DNA from: Fischerella sp. JS2
Lineage (GTDB): Bacteria > Cyanobacteriota > Cyanobacteriia > Cyanobacteriales > Nostocaceae
Direction of reading: 5' to 3'
Length of the DNA stretch: 64,000 bases
Assembly: GCF_032393985.1 (NCBI RefSeq)
Contig: NZ_CP135918.1
Span: 6,263,724 to 6,327,723 of the forward strand
Below, piece by piece: positions 29,010-40,030 of this stretch (its first letter is position 1; every line of letters starts with the position of its first letter). Made by a program: the position numbers and the translations under genes. The notes beneath the pieces were generated by a model. That model was not told the origin of the DNA, made no database searches, and worked only from the letters and a program-made list of their open reading frames with translations.

Positions 29010-29849
29010 CTATGAGGCTGGCGTAATCTTGACTATCTTACCCCCACGCTTGTGAATTTCTTGGTAGGTAGCTGACAACCGCTCATAGGGTACGGTGTAA
29101 ACTTGTCTGCTACGACGCACTGCAACTTTGGTGTTCACTCCACCAGCGATCGCTTCGATGATGAACATGCGATTATCTCCCAATACAGGAGAACTAATCA
29201 AAGTTGGTGCAATTGATGTAAAGCCAAGGCCTGGAGATGATGGTGGCGAAATCATGTTGGACATGTTCATCGCAATTTTCGAGCGTAAGCGCGAACTTTT
29301 ACCACCAAATTGAGCGTTGTCGCTGTTACCTCTGCCACGGTAAAGCTCGAAGATACGGTTGTATCCTACCGTCTTCATACCAGGAATCGACTGAAATCCC
29401 CGGTAATAAGGAACAACATAGTTACCAAAGGCATTGTCATATTCGGAACTGTAAATGTACGATTCTATTTCAGCGTCGTAACCACTAGAAGCATACAGAT
29501 CAGTGTGATATGCAATTTCTGATTGATCGTAGGGTGCGCGTCCCAACAAATGCTTATAGTTCAATTCAATGAACCGCACTTGGGAGTTTTTGTAAAAGAA
29601 ACATTCTCTATAAAATTCAGATTTTGCGAGAATTTCCACAAATTGTTTAACGCTGATTTTGCCGTTACGTAGCATTGCTTCAGCGCTAGTAAATCTTTGG
29701 CTAGCATACACACCTTGGCGACCAAAAATTTGCTCGTAAGCAGCGCGAAATACTAGCTGCAATTCATCTTCAGTCCAATTTTGGCGTAGCTCTATTTTTT
29801 TGCCGATCTCATCTCTAATTGCTAGACGTTCTGCGACTGAAGTAGTCAT
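29010..29849 (-). CDS. pecC: Phycobilisome rod linker, phycoerythrocyanin-associated
   Basis: 279-residue linker that fixes the phycoerythrocyanin hexamer at the distal end of the rod. PBS linker domain about 20-175 ([48 protein letters not shown]), then a CpcD-like domain (about 225-279: [10 protein letters not shown] and [12 protein letters not shown]). Starts at ATG 29849, third gene of pecBACEF. Confidence 0.95.
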   Translation of the reverse strand: MTTSVAERLAIRDEIGKKIELRQNWTEDELQLVFRAAYEQIFGRQGVYASQRFTSAEAMLRNGKISVKQFVEILAKSEFYRECFFYKNSQVRFIELNYKHLLGRAPYDQSEIAYHTDLYASSGYDAEIESYIYSSEYDNAFGNYVVPYYRGFQSIPGMKTVGYNRIFELYRGRGNSDNAQFGGKSSRLRSKIAMNMSNMISPPSSPGLGFTSIAPTLISSPVLGDNRMFIIEAIAGGVNTKVAVRRSRQVYTVPYERLSATYQEIHKRGGKIVKITPAS

Positions 29850-29933
29850 CTTGACAATCGCTCCATATTTGCGAATTTTTTATTGTTTCTTTTCTCAAAT
29901 ACAACGAATGGCTAATTGCTAATTGCACTAGTG

Positions 29934-30056
29934 CTAGCTGTTAGTTGTTGATTTTTAGTAGTTAGCTGTTAATAAATAGTTGTTGATTTTTTCTGACCAA
30001 CCACTAACCATTAACTACTAACCACTAACCACTAACTACTAACTACTAACCAGTCT
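29934..30056. repeat. STRR spacer between pecA and pecC
   Basis: agctgttagttgttga-type units oppose an array of accactaaccactaactac units (about 30000-30052). One of the longest tracts in the block. Confidence 0.75.
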
Positions 30057-30107
30057 CGATTAGCCATTAGCCATCAAAGAGGGACAAAGGACACTTGCTG
30101 TGTAAAC

Positions 30108-30596
30108 TTAGCTCAATGCATTAATTGCATAGTTGATATAGGTGTTGGCTTCACCAGCAACATCACCAGTCAAACCATGATTGTCACGGACAAATTCTAG
30201 AGCCGCTACATACCAACTGGGAGACAAGCCAAGAGCGCTGTTGAATTCTTTTAAGCCTGCAACTACGTATTCATCCAAGGGGCCAGTACCACCAACTACG
30301 CAGCAATAGCTGATAGTACGTAAGTAATGGTCAATATCACGTACGCACTTAGATTTACCTTCTGGGGTAGAAGCATACTGGGGCCCTTGCATTTGGGTGG
30401 TGTAGGGGAATTTTTGATAAACGTGATTGGCTGCTGCTTCCGCCCATCTTTGGCCATTGTTAGCAAATGCTTTAGCTGCTTCTAAGCCAGCACGAGCGCG
30501 GTTAAAACGACCAAATACTGCTTGGATTTCAGTGTTGCTTAAGTAAGAACCGCGAACATCAGCAGCGGCGATCGCTTCAGTTAATGGGGTTTTCAT
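30108..30596 (-). CDS. pecA: Phycoerythrocyanin alpha subunit
   Basis: 162-residue biliprotein of the rod tip. Cys84 in [14 protein letters not shown] is the phycoviolobilin attachment site processed by PecE/PecF. The sequence is close to CpcA but distinct, for example [17 protein letters not shown]. Phycoerythrocyanin absorbs near 570 nm and passes energy to phycocyanin. Second gene of the pec operon, 176 bp after pecB. Confidence 0.97.
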   Translation of the reverse strand: MKTPLTEAIAAADVRGSYLSNTEIQAVFGRFNRARAGLEAAKAFANNGQRWAEAAANHVYQKFPYTTQMQGPQYASTPEGKSKCVRDIDHYLRTISYCCVVGGTGPLDEYVVAGLKEFNSALGLSPSWYVAALEFVRDNHGLTGDVAGEANTYINYAINALS

Positions 30597-30772
30597 GATT
30601 TAATTAATCTCCAAAAATTGCTAACTAAAAAACTCAAAAAAGTCTTGCCAAAAATTTATGAAAACAAGTTGTACTTGCAACTTTTATATCCATATCCTTT
30701 GCAATTACAAATGACCCAGGCATAATGACAAAGGATACTTACAAAAAGTGCAATCTACAACCAGAAAAATTT

Positions 30773-31291
30773 TTAAGCAACCGCCGAAGCAGCGCGGTCA
30801 AAATAGCTGGCAACTTCAGACATTAACTGACTGCAATCACCTCTGGTAATTCCATTAGGATCGTTAGCAATATTGATGGCAGCTTCTTTCATTTTTTGAA
30901 TTCCAGAAGCTACAGCATCACCAGGAGTACCAAGAGCTTGATAAGTTTCACGTAAACCATTCAAGCAGCGATCATCCATAACGCTGGAATCACCTGCTAG
31001 TACAGAGTAGGTAACATAGCGCAGAATAAATCCTAAATCGCGGATACATGCAGCCTGATTACGATGGTGGAAGCAAGCACCACCAGGATTGAAGACTTGG
31101 GGACGTTCTGCTACCAAAGCACGATAAGCATTAGCAACAATAGAGGAAGCATTGCTGGTGAGTCTATTAACAACATCTAAGCGCTTGTTGCTATCAGCAA
31201 CCATTCCTTGCAGAGCGTTGATTTCATCACCGCTTAAATAAGCACCTTTCTTATCAGCCTGTTCAACTACTCTGGAAAAAGCATCAAGCAT
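30773..31291 (-). CDS. pecB: Phycoerythrocyanin beta subunit
   Basis: 172-residue beta subunit with bilin sites Cys82 ([13 protein letters not shown]) and Cys153 ([10 protein letters not shown]). It differs from CpcB in the loop GGACFHHRN, which adds an extra Cys73 and His pair, as in other PecB proteins. First gene of the pec operon, preceded by a 660-bp promoter region. Confidence 0.97.
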   Translation of the reverse strand: MLDAFSRVVEQADKKGAYLSGDEINALQGMVADSNKRLDVVNRLTSNASSIVANAYRALVAERPQVFNPGGACFHHRNQAACIRDLGFILRYVTYSVLAGDSSVMDDRCLNGLRETYQALGTPGDAVASGIQKMKEAAINIANDPNGITRGDCSQLMSEVASYFDRAASAVA

Positions 31292-31951
31292 TTTTTTCTC
31301 CTAGTATTCACAGCAGCAAATTCAAGCCATTAATTCAGCTTTTTTTGGTATAAGCAATCACATGAGTAAGACAAATAGGCAATTATAAATTTAGCAAATA
31401 TTGCACACAAAAAATCAAATCAATATAATTGATACGTGCAAATATTTAGCCCGAAAAAACCTTTATTGTCTTGATATTGTGAAATTGCTTTTTGACCTAG
31501 TTCGTATTTTATATTTGGCTTGCAGCCTTTTTTTATAAACTTTATTTAACAAGTGTAAAACTCTGGATGAATGAGTGAAACCTATGAATCGTCAGGCTTA
31601 TTTACTTATTACTTAAATCTTTGTTTTACATTATGAAACCTTTGTTAATCTAACTTCATACTTTCTGTCCTATAAGATTAACAGTAGTAAAAGTTACATT
31701 GAATGTTATTTTGCTCTGAAAAAAATAAAGTTTTCCTATCCTTCTTGAAGAAGATGCAATTAAAAAAACTGTATTGTAATTAACGGTTTTATGGATTTTT
31801 GACTTCAGCCAAAATACTTAAAATCCAAATCTGAAATTTTTTCAAAAAATTGTGGCTAAAAGTAAACATCTCGCAAATTTACTGAAGCTTTGATAAATGA
31901 TAAATGTGTAAATTTCTGTAAAGATGGGTAAAGAAGATTCGTAAAGATTTC
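31292..31951 (-). promoter_or_regulatory. pec operon upstream region
   Basis: 660 bp between rluD (same strand) and pecB without a gene. Very AT-rich with many A and T runs. It should hold the pec promoter and leader, which in this group respond to light quality and nutrients. No boxes assigned. Confidence 0.45.
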
Positions 31952-32899
31952 TCATTTGTTATTTTTATCGGAAGTGGCAACTCGTCTTCTCAATACTTCT
32001 AGGAGAGTCTTGAACGTTTGAGGAATAGGTGCAGTGACTTCGATCCATTGTTCAGAAACCGGATGTTGTAACCTGAGTCGCCAAGCGTGGAGTGCTTGAC
32101 CCGGTAAATTGACACCTACTGAACGGCCAGAACTATAAACAGGATCGCCAACAATAGGATGACCTATGTGGCTGCTATGGACACGAATTTGATGGGTACG
32201 TCCGGTTTCCAATTGAAAGTGTATTAATGTATAGTTGCCCAGACGTTCAAGTATTCGCCAATGCGTAGTTGCAGATCTACCACCTTTTTCTAGTGAGACA
32301 ACAGCCATTTTTTTTCGATCTACTGGATGACGACCGATGGGTAAGTCAACTGTACCGTTTTCAGTTTTTGGTACACCGTAGACAACACCTAGATATTCTC
32401 GTTGTGCGGTTTTAGCCTTGAGTTGTGCTTGGAGATGTTGGTGAGCAAATTCAGTTTTAGCAATTGCGATCGCCCCTGTTGTATCTTTATCTAATCGATG
32501 TACAATTCCCGGACGCTGCACACCACCGATGCCGGGTAAGTTGGGACAATGAGCTAAAATGGCGTTAACCAATGTGCCATCAGGATGGCCGGGTGCAGGA
32601 TGGACAACTAACCCCGCAGGTTTATTGAGAATTAATAGTTGATTATCTTCGTAGAGGATGTCTATGGGGATATCTTCTGCTGTGAGTTCGAGAGGTTCTG
32701 CTGGGGGAATTTCTAAGGAAATGCGATCGCCTAGTTTCACGGTAGTCTTTTTAGATGTGCAAACTTTACCGTTGAGTTGAACCTGACCCTGTTCAATTAA
32801 CTGCTGGATGCGGGAACGAGATAGGTCTGTTAATTGTTCAGTAAGGTAGCGGTCTAGACGTTCTCCCTGTTCTTCTACTTGTAAACTAATTTCGGTCAC
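31952..32899 (-). CDS. rluD: RluD-type 23S rRNA pseudouridine synthase
   Basis: 315-residue pseudouridine synthase of the RluA/RluD family. An N-terminal S4 RNA-binding domain (about 13-62) precedes the catalytic domain. The catalytic Asp137 lies in HRLDKDTTG; other motifs are NKPAGLVVHPA and LETGRTHQIRVH. By homology it modifies helix 69 of 23S rRNA, but RluA-type specificity cannot be fully excluded. GTG start at 32899. It lies upstream of pecB on the same strand but is too far away to be cotranscribed with certainty. Confidence 0.9.
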   Translation of the reverse strand: MTEISLQVEEQGERLDRYLTEQLTDLSRSRIQQLIEQGQVQLNGKVCTSKKTTVKLGDRISLEIPPAEPLELTAEDIPIDILYEDNQLLILNKPAGLVVHPAPGHPDGTLVNAILAHCPNLPGIGGVQRPGIVHRLDKDTTGAIAIAKTEFAHQHLQAQLKAKTAQREYLGVVYGVPKTENGTVDLPIGRHPVDRKKMAVVSLEKGGRSATTHWRILERLGNYTLIHFQLETGRTHQIRVHSSHIGHPIVGDPVYSSGRSVGVNLPGQALHAWRLRLQHPVSEQWIEVTAPIPQTFKTLLEVLRRRVATSDKNNK

Positions 32900-34792
32900 A
32901 GTTGTATTTAGTCTCAGATCCAGTTTTTGTAGTTTAGCTTTTCTGGAGAATAGCAGAAAGTTTTGTGAGGTGGTTAATCGGTAACTTTATCATTCTTCTT
33001 GTCTCCCTTACGCTTTACACTTTGCTCGATTTTCATAGTGGGGGGTGACAGCAATGCTGGTTTTGCACCCATTGCCATACTCTAATTTCAAGTTTATTCT
33101 TGTTGGACAAGAGAAAATATATGCAGTTATTTTGGATGTGAATAATGTCGAATGACTGAGTTTCACATCTTACATATTTCTTGGCTCTCTTTTGTATAAG
33201 AAACTGCTTCTCAAAAGGCAAAATATTTCATGTCCATATTTGAGCTGATTTAGCTCTTGATTTGCTGCGTCGTTATTTTGACTGCGCTGCACTATTACTA
33301 TATGGACAGTCAAAAAACTTGCTATTAAAAATACACTATTTTTATGATGCTATCCGGATAAACTTTAATTTTCAAATTTACGTAATAGTTCTGAGTTTTA
33401 TCTTTGTTGATTTCAAACAAACCTTCTATTTGTATCAAAGCTAGCTAAATCAACTATCCAAGTTTTCTCTGTAGATTTGATGACTTGATTAGGAAGCTTG
33501 AGTTTGTGATTTGTTCTTTATTTACTACAGATGCTTGTGAACACACTAACTTCAGCCTTAGCTTTGTAAGGACTAACAAGTGGTGCAAAAAATTAAAATT
33601 GACATAGTCAAGATAATGCCATTTTGGCTAAATAAAATCCTATCACTAGGTTTATAATGCATACATAATTACAATTACTCTAGTATTTCTCTATTTATCA
33701 ACATGAATTATCAAGAGTATTTATTTAGTTGTAATTGCTGCTCAGAACGAATTTTCTAAATATAGAAATGTATCAGTAAAAACAAAATGATAAAGGATTA
33801 GTTGCTAAAAAGCTACTAAAATTATGAATTAAATAAATAGAGACTCTAACATTAAGTTGTACATTTTTGTACACTTAAGTATCAATACTTGCAACAAGAA
33901 ACTTTATAGATAAATTTGTTGTAAATTATGACAATAAATTCTATTTCACAATATCTTTACTTCTTAATAGGATATTTCATGCTTCTTTTATTTATTTTCG
34001 TGAAATTAGAGTAATCTAAAAGTAAGGAGATAATTTTGTTTTTAAGTATGGAGTAAATTGTTCGAGTTACACCAAAATCATCGATTTAATAGTTGTAATT
34101 CACTACGGTAGCTACTCATCGAGATCATCAGGGCAAACTTCTAATTCTTTAAGACAATACTTGAGAGGGTGTTTTCATAACAAATGCAGAAATAAATTGC
34201 CTTCTTGGGAGCCAACCACTGCTGCATCTTTTACTCCACCATTAAAATTCATGCAAAATCTGGGGAAAAGGTAAGTCAGTGTACCCTTAAAGGTTTCCTT
34301 ATTCAGTACAACTGGTGTTTCAAGGACAGGGTGAAAGGCATAAATTTTTACCTTATCCCTGTCATCTATAGCCTTTACCCATTTCTGATTAATGCGATCG
34401 CAAAATTAATGACAATGAAATCTCAGTATTGACAAAATGCCCCACATCCTACTCAAAAATGATCAATTTTGGGTTAGTCAATTACTAAGTCACATTACTT
34501 ATCAAATTTATGGATTAAATCTTTAACAGCCTGCTTGTAGGCTACCTGCTATTCCATTTTGCTCTAAAAACCAACAACAGAGTTTGTACAAAGCACTAAA
34601 TCTCCTTAAGATGGCTCTGTTAGTGAGTTTTGCTATTGCTTTTTGAGACGAATTATCTACTTTCCGCATTTTTTATCTTTTTATATGGGTATATGCACCC
34701 ACGCCATAAGCTAATGTTAAGTAAGTGCAATATACAGGCGCTGTTTCATGGCAACAAGTAGAGCCATTTGCATTTGTCAATTTTGAGTTTAT
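32900..34792. other. Gene-free, AT-rich tract of 1.9 kb
   Basis: No frame here looks like a real protein: open stretches at 33262-33444 and 34205-34432 (60 and 75 codons) have no ribosome site and biased, unconserved-looking composition. There is no rRNA, tRNA or obvious insertion sequence. A small palindrome (aaaaatgatcaattttg, about 34454) was noticed. The right end must carry the promoter of the PatA-like gene. Confidence 0.5.
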
Positions 34793-34807
34793 TTGAGAGC
34801 CGTAGCC

Positions 34808-36013
34808 ATGAAGATACTCCCTATTAATAGATACAGGTTTTATCAATCGTTACAACCGTTATTTCTACTGAAGAAAATAACTAGTAAATCTACTACTGGT
34901 TGTTTACAAGTTTTTACCGCTTCTGGTTCTTGGTCAATCTATGTGGAGGAGGGTAAATTAGTTTATGCGTGCTGTACAGAAAAAATGTTTGAGTTGCTTT
35001 ACAAGCACTTGCAGCGTTTAAGCCAAAAAATACCTACTCTCCACAATGGCATCAAAGAGCAATTGCGGGCAATTTTTGAAACTGGGATTGAGAATCAAGC
35101 AATACCCAATCCAGACTATCTAGCTATTTGCTGGTTAGTTAATCAGAAATATATCACTCCAGCTCAAGCTGGAATATTGGTGGAACAATTGGCATTAGAA
35201 GTTTTAGAGTCGTTTTTATTGTTAAAAGAGGGAAGTTACGAATTTACTCCTGAAAGCTTTTTGGATGAGATGCCAAAGTTCTGCCATTTAGATGTGCGTT
35301 TGCTAGTCGAACGTTGCCAAAAGCGATCGCCTGGCTATGCATCCAGCCCCAGTAGTAAATCAGAAAATTCCACTGCTGATGTAGCGCCACCGCAGCCAGC
35401 TTCCTTGGAAAGACGACATCTCAATCATCAGTCAGCTTCGGAAATTGCAGCTACCTCCCCACAACAAACTCCCCAGAGGACATCTAAGGGGAAAAGCACA
35501 CCAAATTCTGGACAGCAACAGCATCTCCATGTTGTTCCCCCAAGCCAGCAACCCTTGCCTAAACCAAGATTGAATAATGTCTTACCTCATCCTGTTAATA
35601 CTAATAACAGTAATCGTCCACAAATTTCTCAACCAAACGTTGATAAAAAACTCTACACGGTTTTTTGTATTGATGACAGTCCTGCTGTCGTAAATGCCAT
35701 CAGTAAATTTTTGGATGATCAAATGTTTTCTGTTGTGGGCATCAACGATCCACTCAAGGCTTTAATGCAAATTATTCGCCTCAAACCAGATTTGATTTTA
35801 TTAGATATTGAAATGCCAAACTTAGATGGTTATGAATTGTGTTCATTGGTACGGAAACATTCTCATTTTAAAGATACACCCATAATCATGATTACAGGTA
35901 GAACAGGTTTTATCGATAAAGCTAGAGCCAAACTTGTGAGGGCATCAGGCTATTTGAGTAAACCTTTTACACAGGCAGATTTACTTAAAGAAGTATTTCA
36001 ACACATTAAGTAG
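34808..36013 (+). CDS. PatA-family response regulator (PATAN plus receiver)
   Basis: A 401-residue protein. The N-terminal half (about 10-170) is the PATAN/DUF4388-like domain of PatA, with TGCLQVFTASGSWSIYVEEG. A low-complexity Ser/Pro/Gln linker (about 175-275) leads to a C-terminal receiver domain: acidic pair CIDD, phospho-acceptor Asp333 in LLLDIEMPNLDGYE, and Lys385. ATG 34808 is preferred over TTG 34793. PatA controls heterocyst pattern in Anabaena, and relatives (PixG type) head phototaxis gene clusters. The chemoreceptor and CheA-like genes that follow favour the phototaxis/motility role. Confidence 0.85.
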   Translation: MKILPINRYRFYQSLQPLFLLKKITSKSTTGCLQVFTASGSWSIYVEEGKLVYACCTEKMFELLYKHLQRLSQKIPTLHNGIKEQLRAIFETGIENQAIPNPDYLAICWLVNQKYITPAQAGILVEQLALEVLESFLLLKEGSYEFTPESFLDEMPKFCHLDVRLLVERCQKRSPGYASSPSSKSENSTADVAPPQPASLERRHLNHQSASEIAATSPQQTPQRTSKGKSTPNSGQQQHLHVVPPSQQPLPKPRLNNVLPHPVNTNNSNRPQISQPNVDKKLYTVFCIDDSPAVVNAISKFLDDQMFSVVGINDPLKALMQIIRLKPDLILLDIEMPNLDGYELCSLVRKHSHFKDTPIIMITGRTGFIDKARAKLVRASGYLSKPFTQADLLKEVFQHIK

Positions 36014-36371
36014 CTGTAAAAATTTTAAGTTTTAATTGTAGATGCACAGACTCTTGTGTCATCTTCTATTTTCTGCAACATAAATATAGTGATTATAAGG
36101 AGATAGGAGGCATAAGAAAATAAATTATGCCTGTGTCGTTGCTTTTTGCCATACTCTACTGATACAGCTTTGCGTGAAATGGTAATGTTTTTAAACGCGG
36201 AGGAACGCAGAGTCAGCGCGGAGGGACGCTGAGTTTTTCTACATAGAATTCGCTACGACTAGTAACTCTCACAATTGATTTTTAAGCCCTCAAGTTTATC
36301 TGTAGAAGTCATCCAAAATCTAAAATCCAAAATCCAAAATCGCTTCACCCTCTGAGTATAGAGATAACTTA
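36014..36371. repeat. Spacer with generic repeat between the PatA-like and receptor genes
   Basis: 358 bp. Contains acgcggaggaacgcagagt and gagtttttctacatagaatt (36195-36253), a relative of the repeat at 18677, followed by aaatctaaaatccaaaatcc. No gene seen. Confidence 0.5.
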
Positions 36372-39300
36372 ATGGTTAACAGAATTAATTCAGAACCGAA
36401 AAATAATAATTATCATCGGCGCACATTTAGAGTTACTTCCGAAACCGAAACTGTACTTCAGCGCAGAACTTATTCTCTCTATTCTCCGATCAATAGTGTT
36501 ATAGCATGGGCAAAACAAATTAGTTTCCGCACCAAAGCGATCGCTTTTGCTATTGCTATTTCCACATTACCAACATTGGGAGTGGGAGCTATGACATATT
36601 ACTTAGTAAATCAGTCTCTCACTAAAGAGATTAGTAATATTAAACAAGCCAGCGCTCGCAATTTAGCAGACAATGTTGAGCGTTTTATGCTGAAACGATA
36701 TAAAGAAGTTCAGCTATTCGCCAACCAAAAATTTCTCACTGAGTCCACACTGCGAGATAGTTTAAATGCTCAAGATCAAACAGCACGGCTCAATAATTGG
36801 CAGGATATTTATCAAGTCTATGAAAGTATTGCTGTTGTGGATCTTAATGGTAAAGTTGTTTTACAAACTCCAGGCGAAGCAATTCCTAACCAAAAAAATC
36901 AGAAATATTTTCAAGCAGTTCTGAAAACAAATCAACCATATATTAGTCAGCCATTGGTAAGTGTAAATTTAGAACAGTCGAAAATTTACTTGGCTGCACC
37001 AGTTAAAGATAGTGTAACGAATAAAACTATTTATATTATCCAAGCAGTTATACCTATACAATCCTTAGCACAAACACTTAATAAGCTCTCCGGAATCAAG
37101 GATGAGTACCAGTTAATAGATTCTGGGGGCAAGATTTTTTTGGCAACAGATCAGAATCACCTGGGTAGAGATGCTCAAAAAATTATTCCTAAATGGCAAG
37201 AATTACAAACATCAAAACAAGTAGTAACACGTATACTGCGAGATCGAAAAGGTAAAGCTGAAGATTTAACTACCTTTGTTCCTTGGGAAAAAACAGCAGG
37301 TTTACCGGATTTAAATTGGCAATTAGTTTTGAGTACAGACAAAGCGATCGCCTTGGGTACACAAAGACAATTATTATTGACATTGGCAATTGGAACGATT
37401 GTGACAGCGTTATTGGTGGGTGCGATCGCTGCTATTTTAGCCAATCGTCTTACTCTACCCATTCAAACTGCCACGATGGTAGTGAAAAAACTGGCTAGAG
37501 GTAATTTTGACACACGTATTACTGTTAAAGGGGAAGATGAATTTGCTACTTTGGGAGCCAGTATAAACCGTATGGCTGACCAACTGCAAGACTTACTCAA
37601 TAAACAAAAAATTGAGGCTGAACGCCTCAAGATGTTTACAAACATTTTAACGGCGATTCGGCAATCACTTAATTGTGAGGATTTATTTAACACTACAGTT
37701 GCCGAAGCTAGACAAGCACTAGGAGCCCATCGAGTAGTTGTCTATCACTTTAATGCTCACGGTAGGGGACAAGTCATCGCCGAGTCTGTCGCGCCTGAAT
37801 TACCCGTAACTTTGGGCGACACAATTGAAGACACTTCCATTGCTAGGCAATTAGTAGAAACCTACACAACCAATGGCATTCTCATCGCCAATAACGTCTT
37901 TGAGACAGACTTGGTTCCCGAACATCTGAGATTGATGGAAAGACTGCAAGTCAAAGCAATATTAGCGACACCGATTCTCAAAGATAATCAGATTTTTGGC
38001 TTTTTAATTGCTCATTATTGCTGGGCGCCCCATGTTTGGCAACCTTTTGAAATTAATTTCTTGCGACAGTTAGCAGTTCAAGTCGGATTGGCTTTAGAAC
38101 GAGTCCATTTGCTGGAAGTCAGCCAGGTACTCAAGGACTTTGCGATTCACTTATCTGGAACTCTTAATTCTCAGGAAATCTACAACTTGGCAGTTCAAGA
38201 TATCCGTAAAGCCTTAAAGGTGGAGCGTGTTGTCATCTGTAAATTTGATGAGAAATCACAAGGTAGTATTTTAGCTGAGTCGGTAGTTGAGGGTTTACCT
38301 GGTGTAGAAACAAGATTTCATGAAGCTGTTGTGCAAGATTACGTAGAAAAGTATCGCCAAGGTGGTGTACTGGCTGCTAACAATATTTATCAAGCAGGTT
38401 TTTCAGAAGTCTACGTCAAACAGCTAGAATCTTTTGCTGTAAAAGCTCACCTCCAAGCACCAATTTTGTTGGGGAGTAATCTACTAGGCTTGTTAATTGC
38501 TCATCAATGTACCAGAACTCGTGTCTGGCAACAAGCAGAGATTGAGTTATTCGAGCAATTTGCTAGATTGGTGGGACTAGCTTTAGAAAGAGCTAATCTG
38601 CTAGAACAAAGTGAAAAAGCTTCCGAACAGCAACGTCAACAAGCAGAACAACTACAGCAACAGCTAAACAGACTCTTAGATGATGTAGTAGGAGTTAAAA
38701 GAGGCGATTTAACAGTACACATCGAAGTTAACAAAGGCGAAATCGGAGCGATCGCAGACTTTTGCAACTTCATTATCGAAAGCTTGCGGGAGGTTGTCGT
38801 ACAAGTGAAAGCAGCCGCTACCCAATTAAATATAGCGATCGCTGAAAATTCTGGAATCATCAGCCAACTAGCTATTGACACATTCAAACAAACACAGGAA
38901 ATAGATCGTTCCCTTGATGTTGTTGATCAAATTCGGCTTTCCATCAAAGGCGTAGCCAAAAATGCCAGATTAGCTACAGCAGTTGTTCGTACAGCCTCCC
39001 CTACCGCTGAAATTGGTGACACAGCGATGGATCTCACCGTCGAAAATATCTTTAGCCTGCGGGAGTCGATGGGAGAAACAGCAATAAAAATCAAGCGTCT
39101 AGGGGATTACTCGCAACATATTACTCGTCTGGCTTCCTTAATTAAACAAATCTCCTTACAAACTAACTTATTAGCGATCAACGCTGGTATCGAAACAGCA
39201 CGTATGGGTGGAGATAGTGACAGTTTAATCTCTTTCTCTGAAGAAGTAGCCGCACTGGCTACCGAAAGTGCCACAGTCACAGGTGAAATCGAAGGAATCG

Positions 39301-39635
39301 CCACCAATATTAACTTGGAAGTTAGCGAAGTAGTCAAGACAATAGAATTAGGAAACGCCCAGCTAATAGAAGTCACTCGTCTGATTGAAGATAGCAAACA
39401 CATCTTAAATCAAATGCTGAATGTTTGTTGCCAAATTGACGAATTAGTACAATCAATTTCTCTCGCTTCAGTATCTCAAGTGCAAACTTCTAAAGAAGTC
39501 ATTAATTTAATGAGAGAGATTGCGAAAGTATCTGAAATGACTGGTGGTTCCTATCGTAAAGTATCCGCATCTCTCCAAAGAACATTAGAGATTTACCAGC
39601 ATTTACAAGCAAGTGTTGGTAGTTTCAAAGTTTAA
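36372..39635 (+). CDS. Methyl-accepting chemotaxis-type receptor with two GAF domains
   Basis: A 1087-residue membrane receptor. Order: TM1 (~55-78), extracytoplasmic dCache-like sensor (~85-325), TM2 (~333-358), HAMP (~359-412), GAF1 (~432-575), GAF2 (~598-740), then a coiled-coil MCP signalling domain (~760-1087). The GAFs resemble PixJ-type domains, but the bilin-binding Cys is replaced: GAF1 has VPEHLRLMERLQVKA where CBCRs have a Cys-His, and GAF2 has SEVYVKQLESFAVKA. So a bilin is unlikely to be bound covalently. The signalling hairpin tip (SFSEEVAALATESA) lacks the Arg of the usual EVRxLA motif. It sits between the PatA-like and CheA-like genes. Confidence 0.88.
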   Translation: MVNRINSEPKNNNYHRRTFRVTSETETVLQRRTYSLYSPINSVIAWAKQISFRTKAIAFAIAISTLPTLGVGAMTYYLVNQSLTKEISNIKQASARNLADNVERFMLKRYKEVQLFANQKFLTESTLRDSLNAQDQTARLNNWQDIYQVYESIAVVDLNGKVVLQTPGEAIPNQKNQKYFQAVLKTNQPYISQPLVSVNLEQSKIYLAAPVKDSVTNKTIYIIQAVIPIQSLAQTLNKLSGIKDEYQLIDSGGKIFLATDQNHLGRDAQKIIPKWQELQTSKQVVTRILRDRKGKAEDLTTFVPWEKTAGLPDLNWQLVLSTDKAIALGTQRQLLLTLAIGTIVTALLVGAIAAILANRLTLPIQTATMVVKKLARGNFDTRITVKGEDEFATLGASINRMADQLQDLLNKQKIEAERLKMFTNILTAIRQSLNCEDLFNTTVAEARQALGAHRVVVYHFNAHGRGQVIAESVAPELPVTLGDTIEDTSIARQLVETYTTNGILIANNVFETDLVPEHLRLMERLQVKAILATPILKDNQIFGFLIAHYCWAPHVWQPFEINFLRQLAVQVGLALERVHLLEVSQVLKDFAIHLSGTLNSQEIYNLAVQDIRKALKVERVVICKFDEKSQGSILAESVVEGLPGVETRFHEAVVQDYVEKYRQGGVLAANNIYQAGFSEVYVKQLESFAVKAHLQAPILLGSNLLGLLIAHQCTRTRVWQQAEIELFEQFARLVGLALERANLLEQSEKASEQQRQQAEQLQQQLNRLLDDVVGVKRGDLTVHIEVNKGEIGAIADFCNFIIESLREVVVQVKAAATQLNIAIAENSGIISQLAIDTFKQTQEIDRSLDVVDQIRLSIKGVAKNARLATAVVRTASPTAEIGDTAMDLTVENIFSLRESMGETAIKIKRLGDYSQHITRLASLIKQISLQTNLLAINAGIETARMGGDSDSLISFSEEVAALATESATVTGEIEGIATNINLEVSEVVKTIELGNAQLIEVTRLIEDSKHILNQMLNVCCQIDELVQSISLASVSQVQTSKEVINLMREIAKVSEMTGGSYRKVSASLQRTLEIYQHLQASVGSFKV

Positions 39636-40030
39636 GTAAATAGCTAAGAGGATATATTTTTACCATCAAAGATTGTAGTTAATGGCTCTAGTCGCTCAAA
39701 AGTCCAATTGCAAGCACTAGAGCAACTAACTATAATATTTTTTTTGGTATTCAATTTTATTTTACTAATTAAATAAATTAGATAAACTTTTAATTAAGAA
39801 AAATAAATTATATAAATAATGAATTTTGCAAATTATTTGACAGTTTCATTGCTGATTACTAATTTATAATTGAATAATTTCTGATTAGAAAAACAGAAGT
39901 ATCTGAACTTATATTAAGGATATTAAGGACTCAAAAGCCTCTTCTTTCTGCTTTCTACCATAACCCAACGACAAATATCTATGTTGGGCTACTTATTCCC
40001 TTTTATTTGGTATCAAAAATAATTCCAACT
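39636..40030. other. Spacer before the CheA-like gene
   Basis: 395 bp, very AT-rich with runs of A and T; no gene or structured repeat recognised. The frame of the next gene is open to TTG 40007. A separate promoter is possible. Confidence 0.4.

Noticed and set aside
33262-34432. Small plus-strand ORFs in the gene-free tract
   Set aside because: No ribosome site, no conserved-looking motif, and AT-driven composition; left unannotated.
34793-36013. PatA itself, the heterocyst-pattern gene
   Set aside because: Same family architecture, but the chemoreceptor and CheA-like neighbours argue for a paralogue of the phototaxis group.
36372-39635. Cyanobacteriochrome photoreceptor
   Set aside because: Both GAF domains lack the canonical Cys for bilin attachment, so only a chromophore-free relative is supported.
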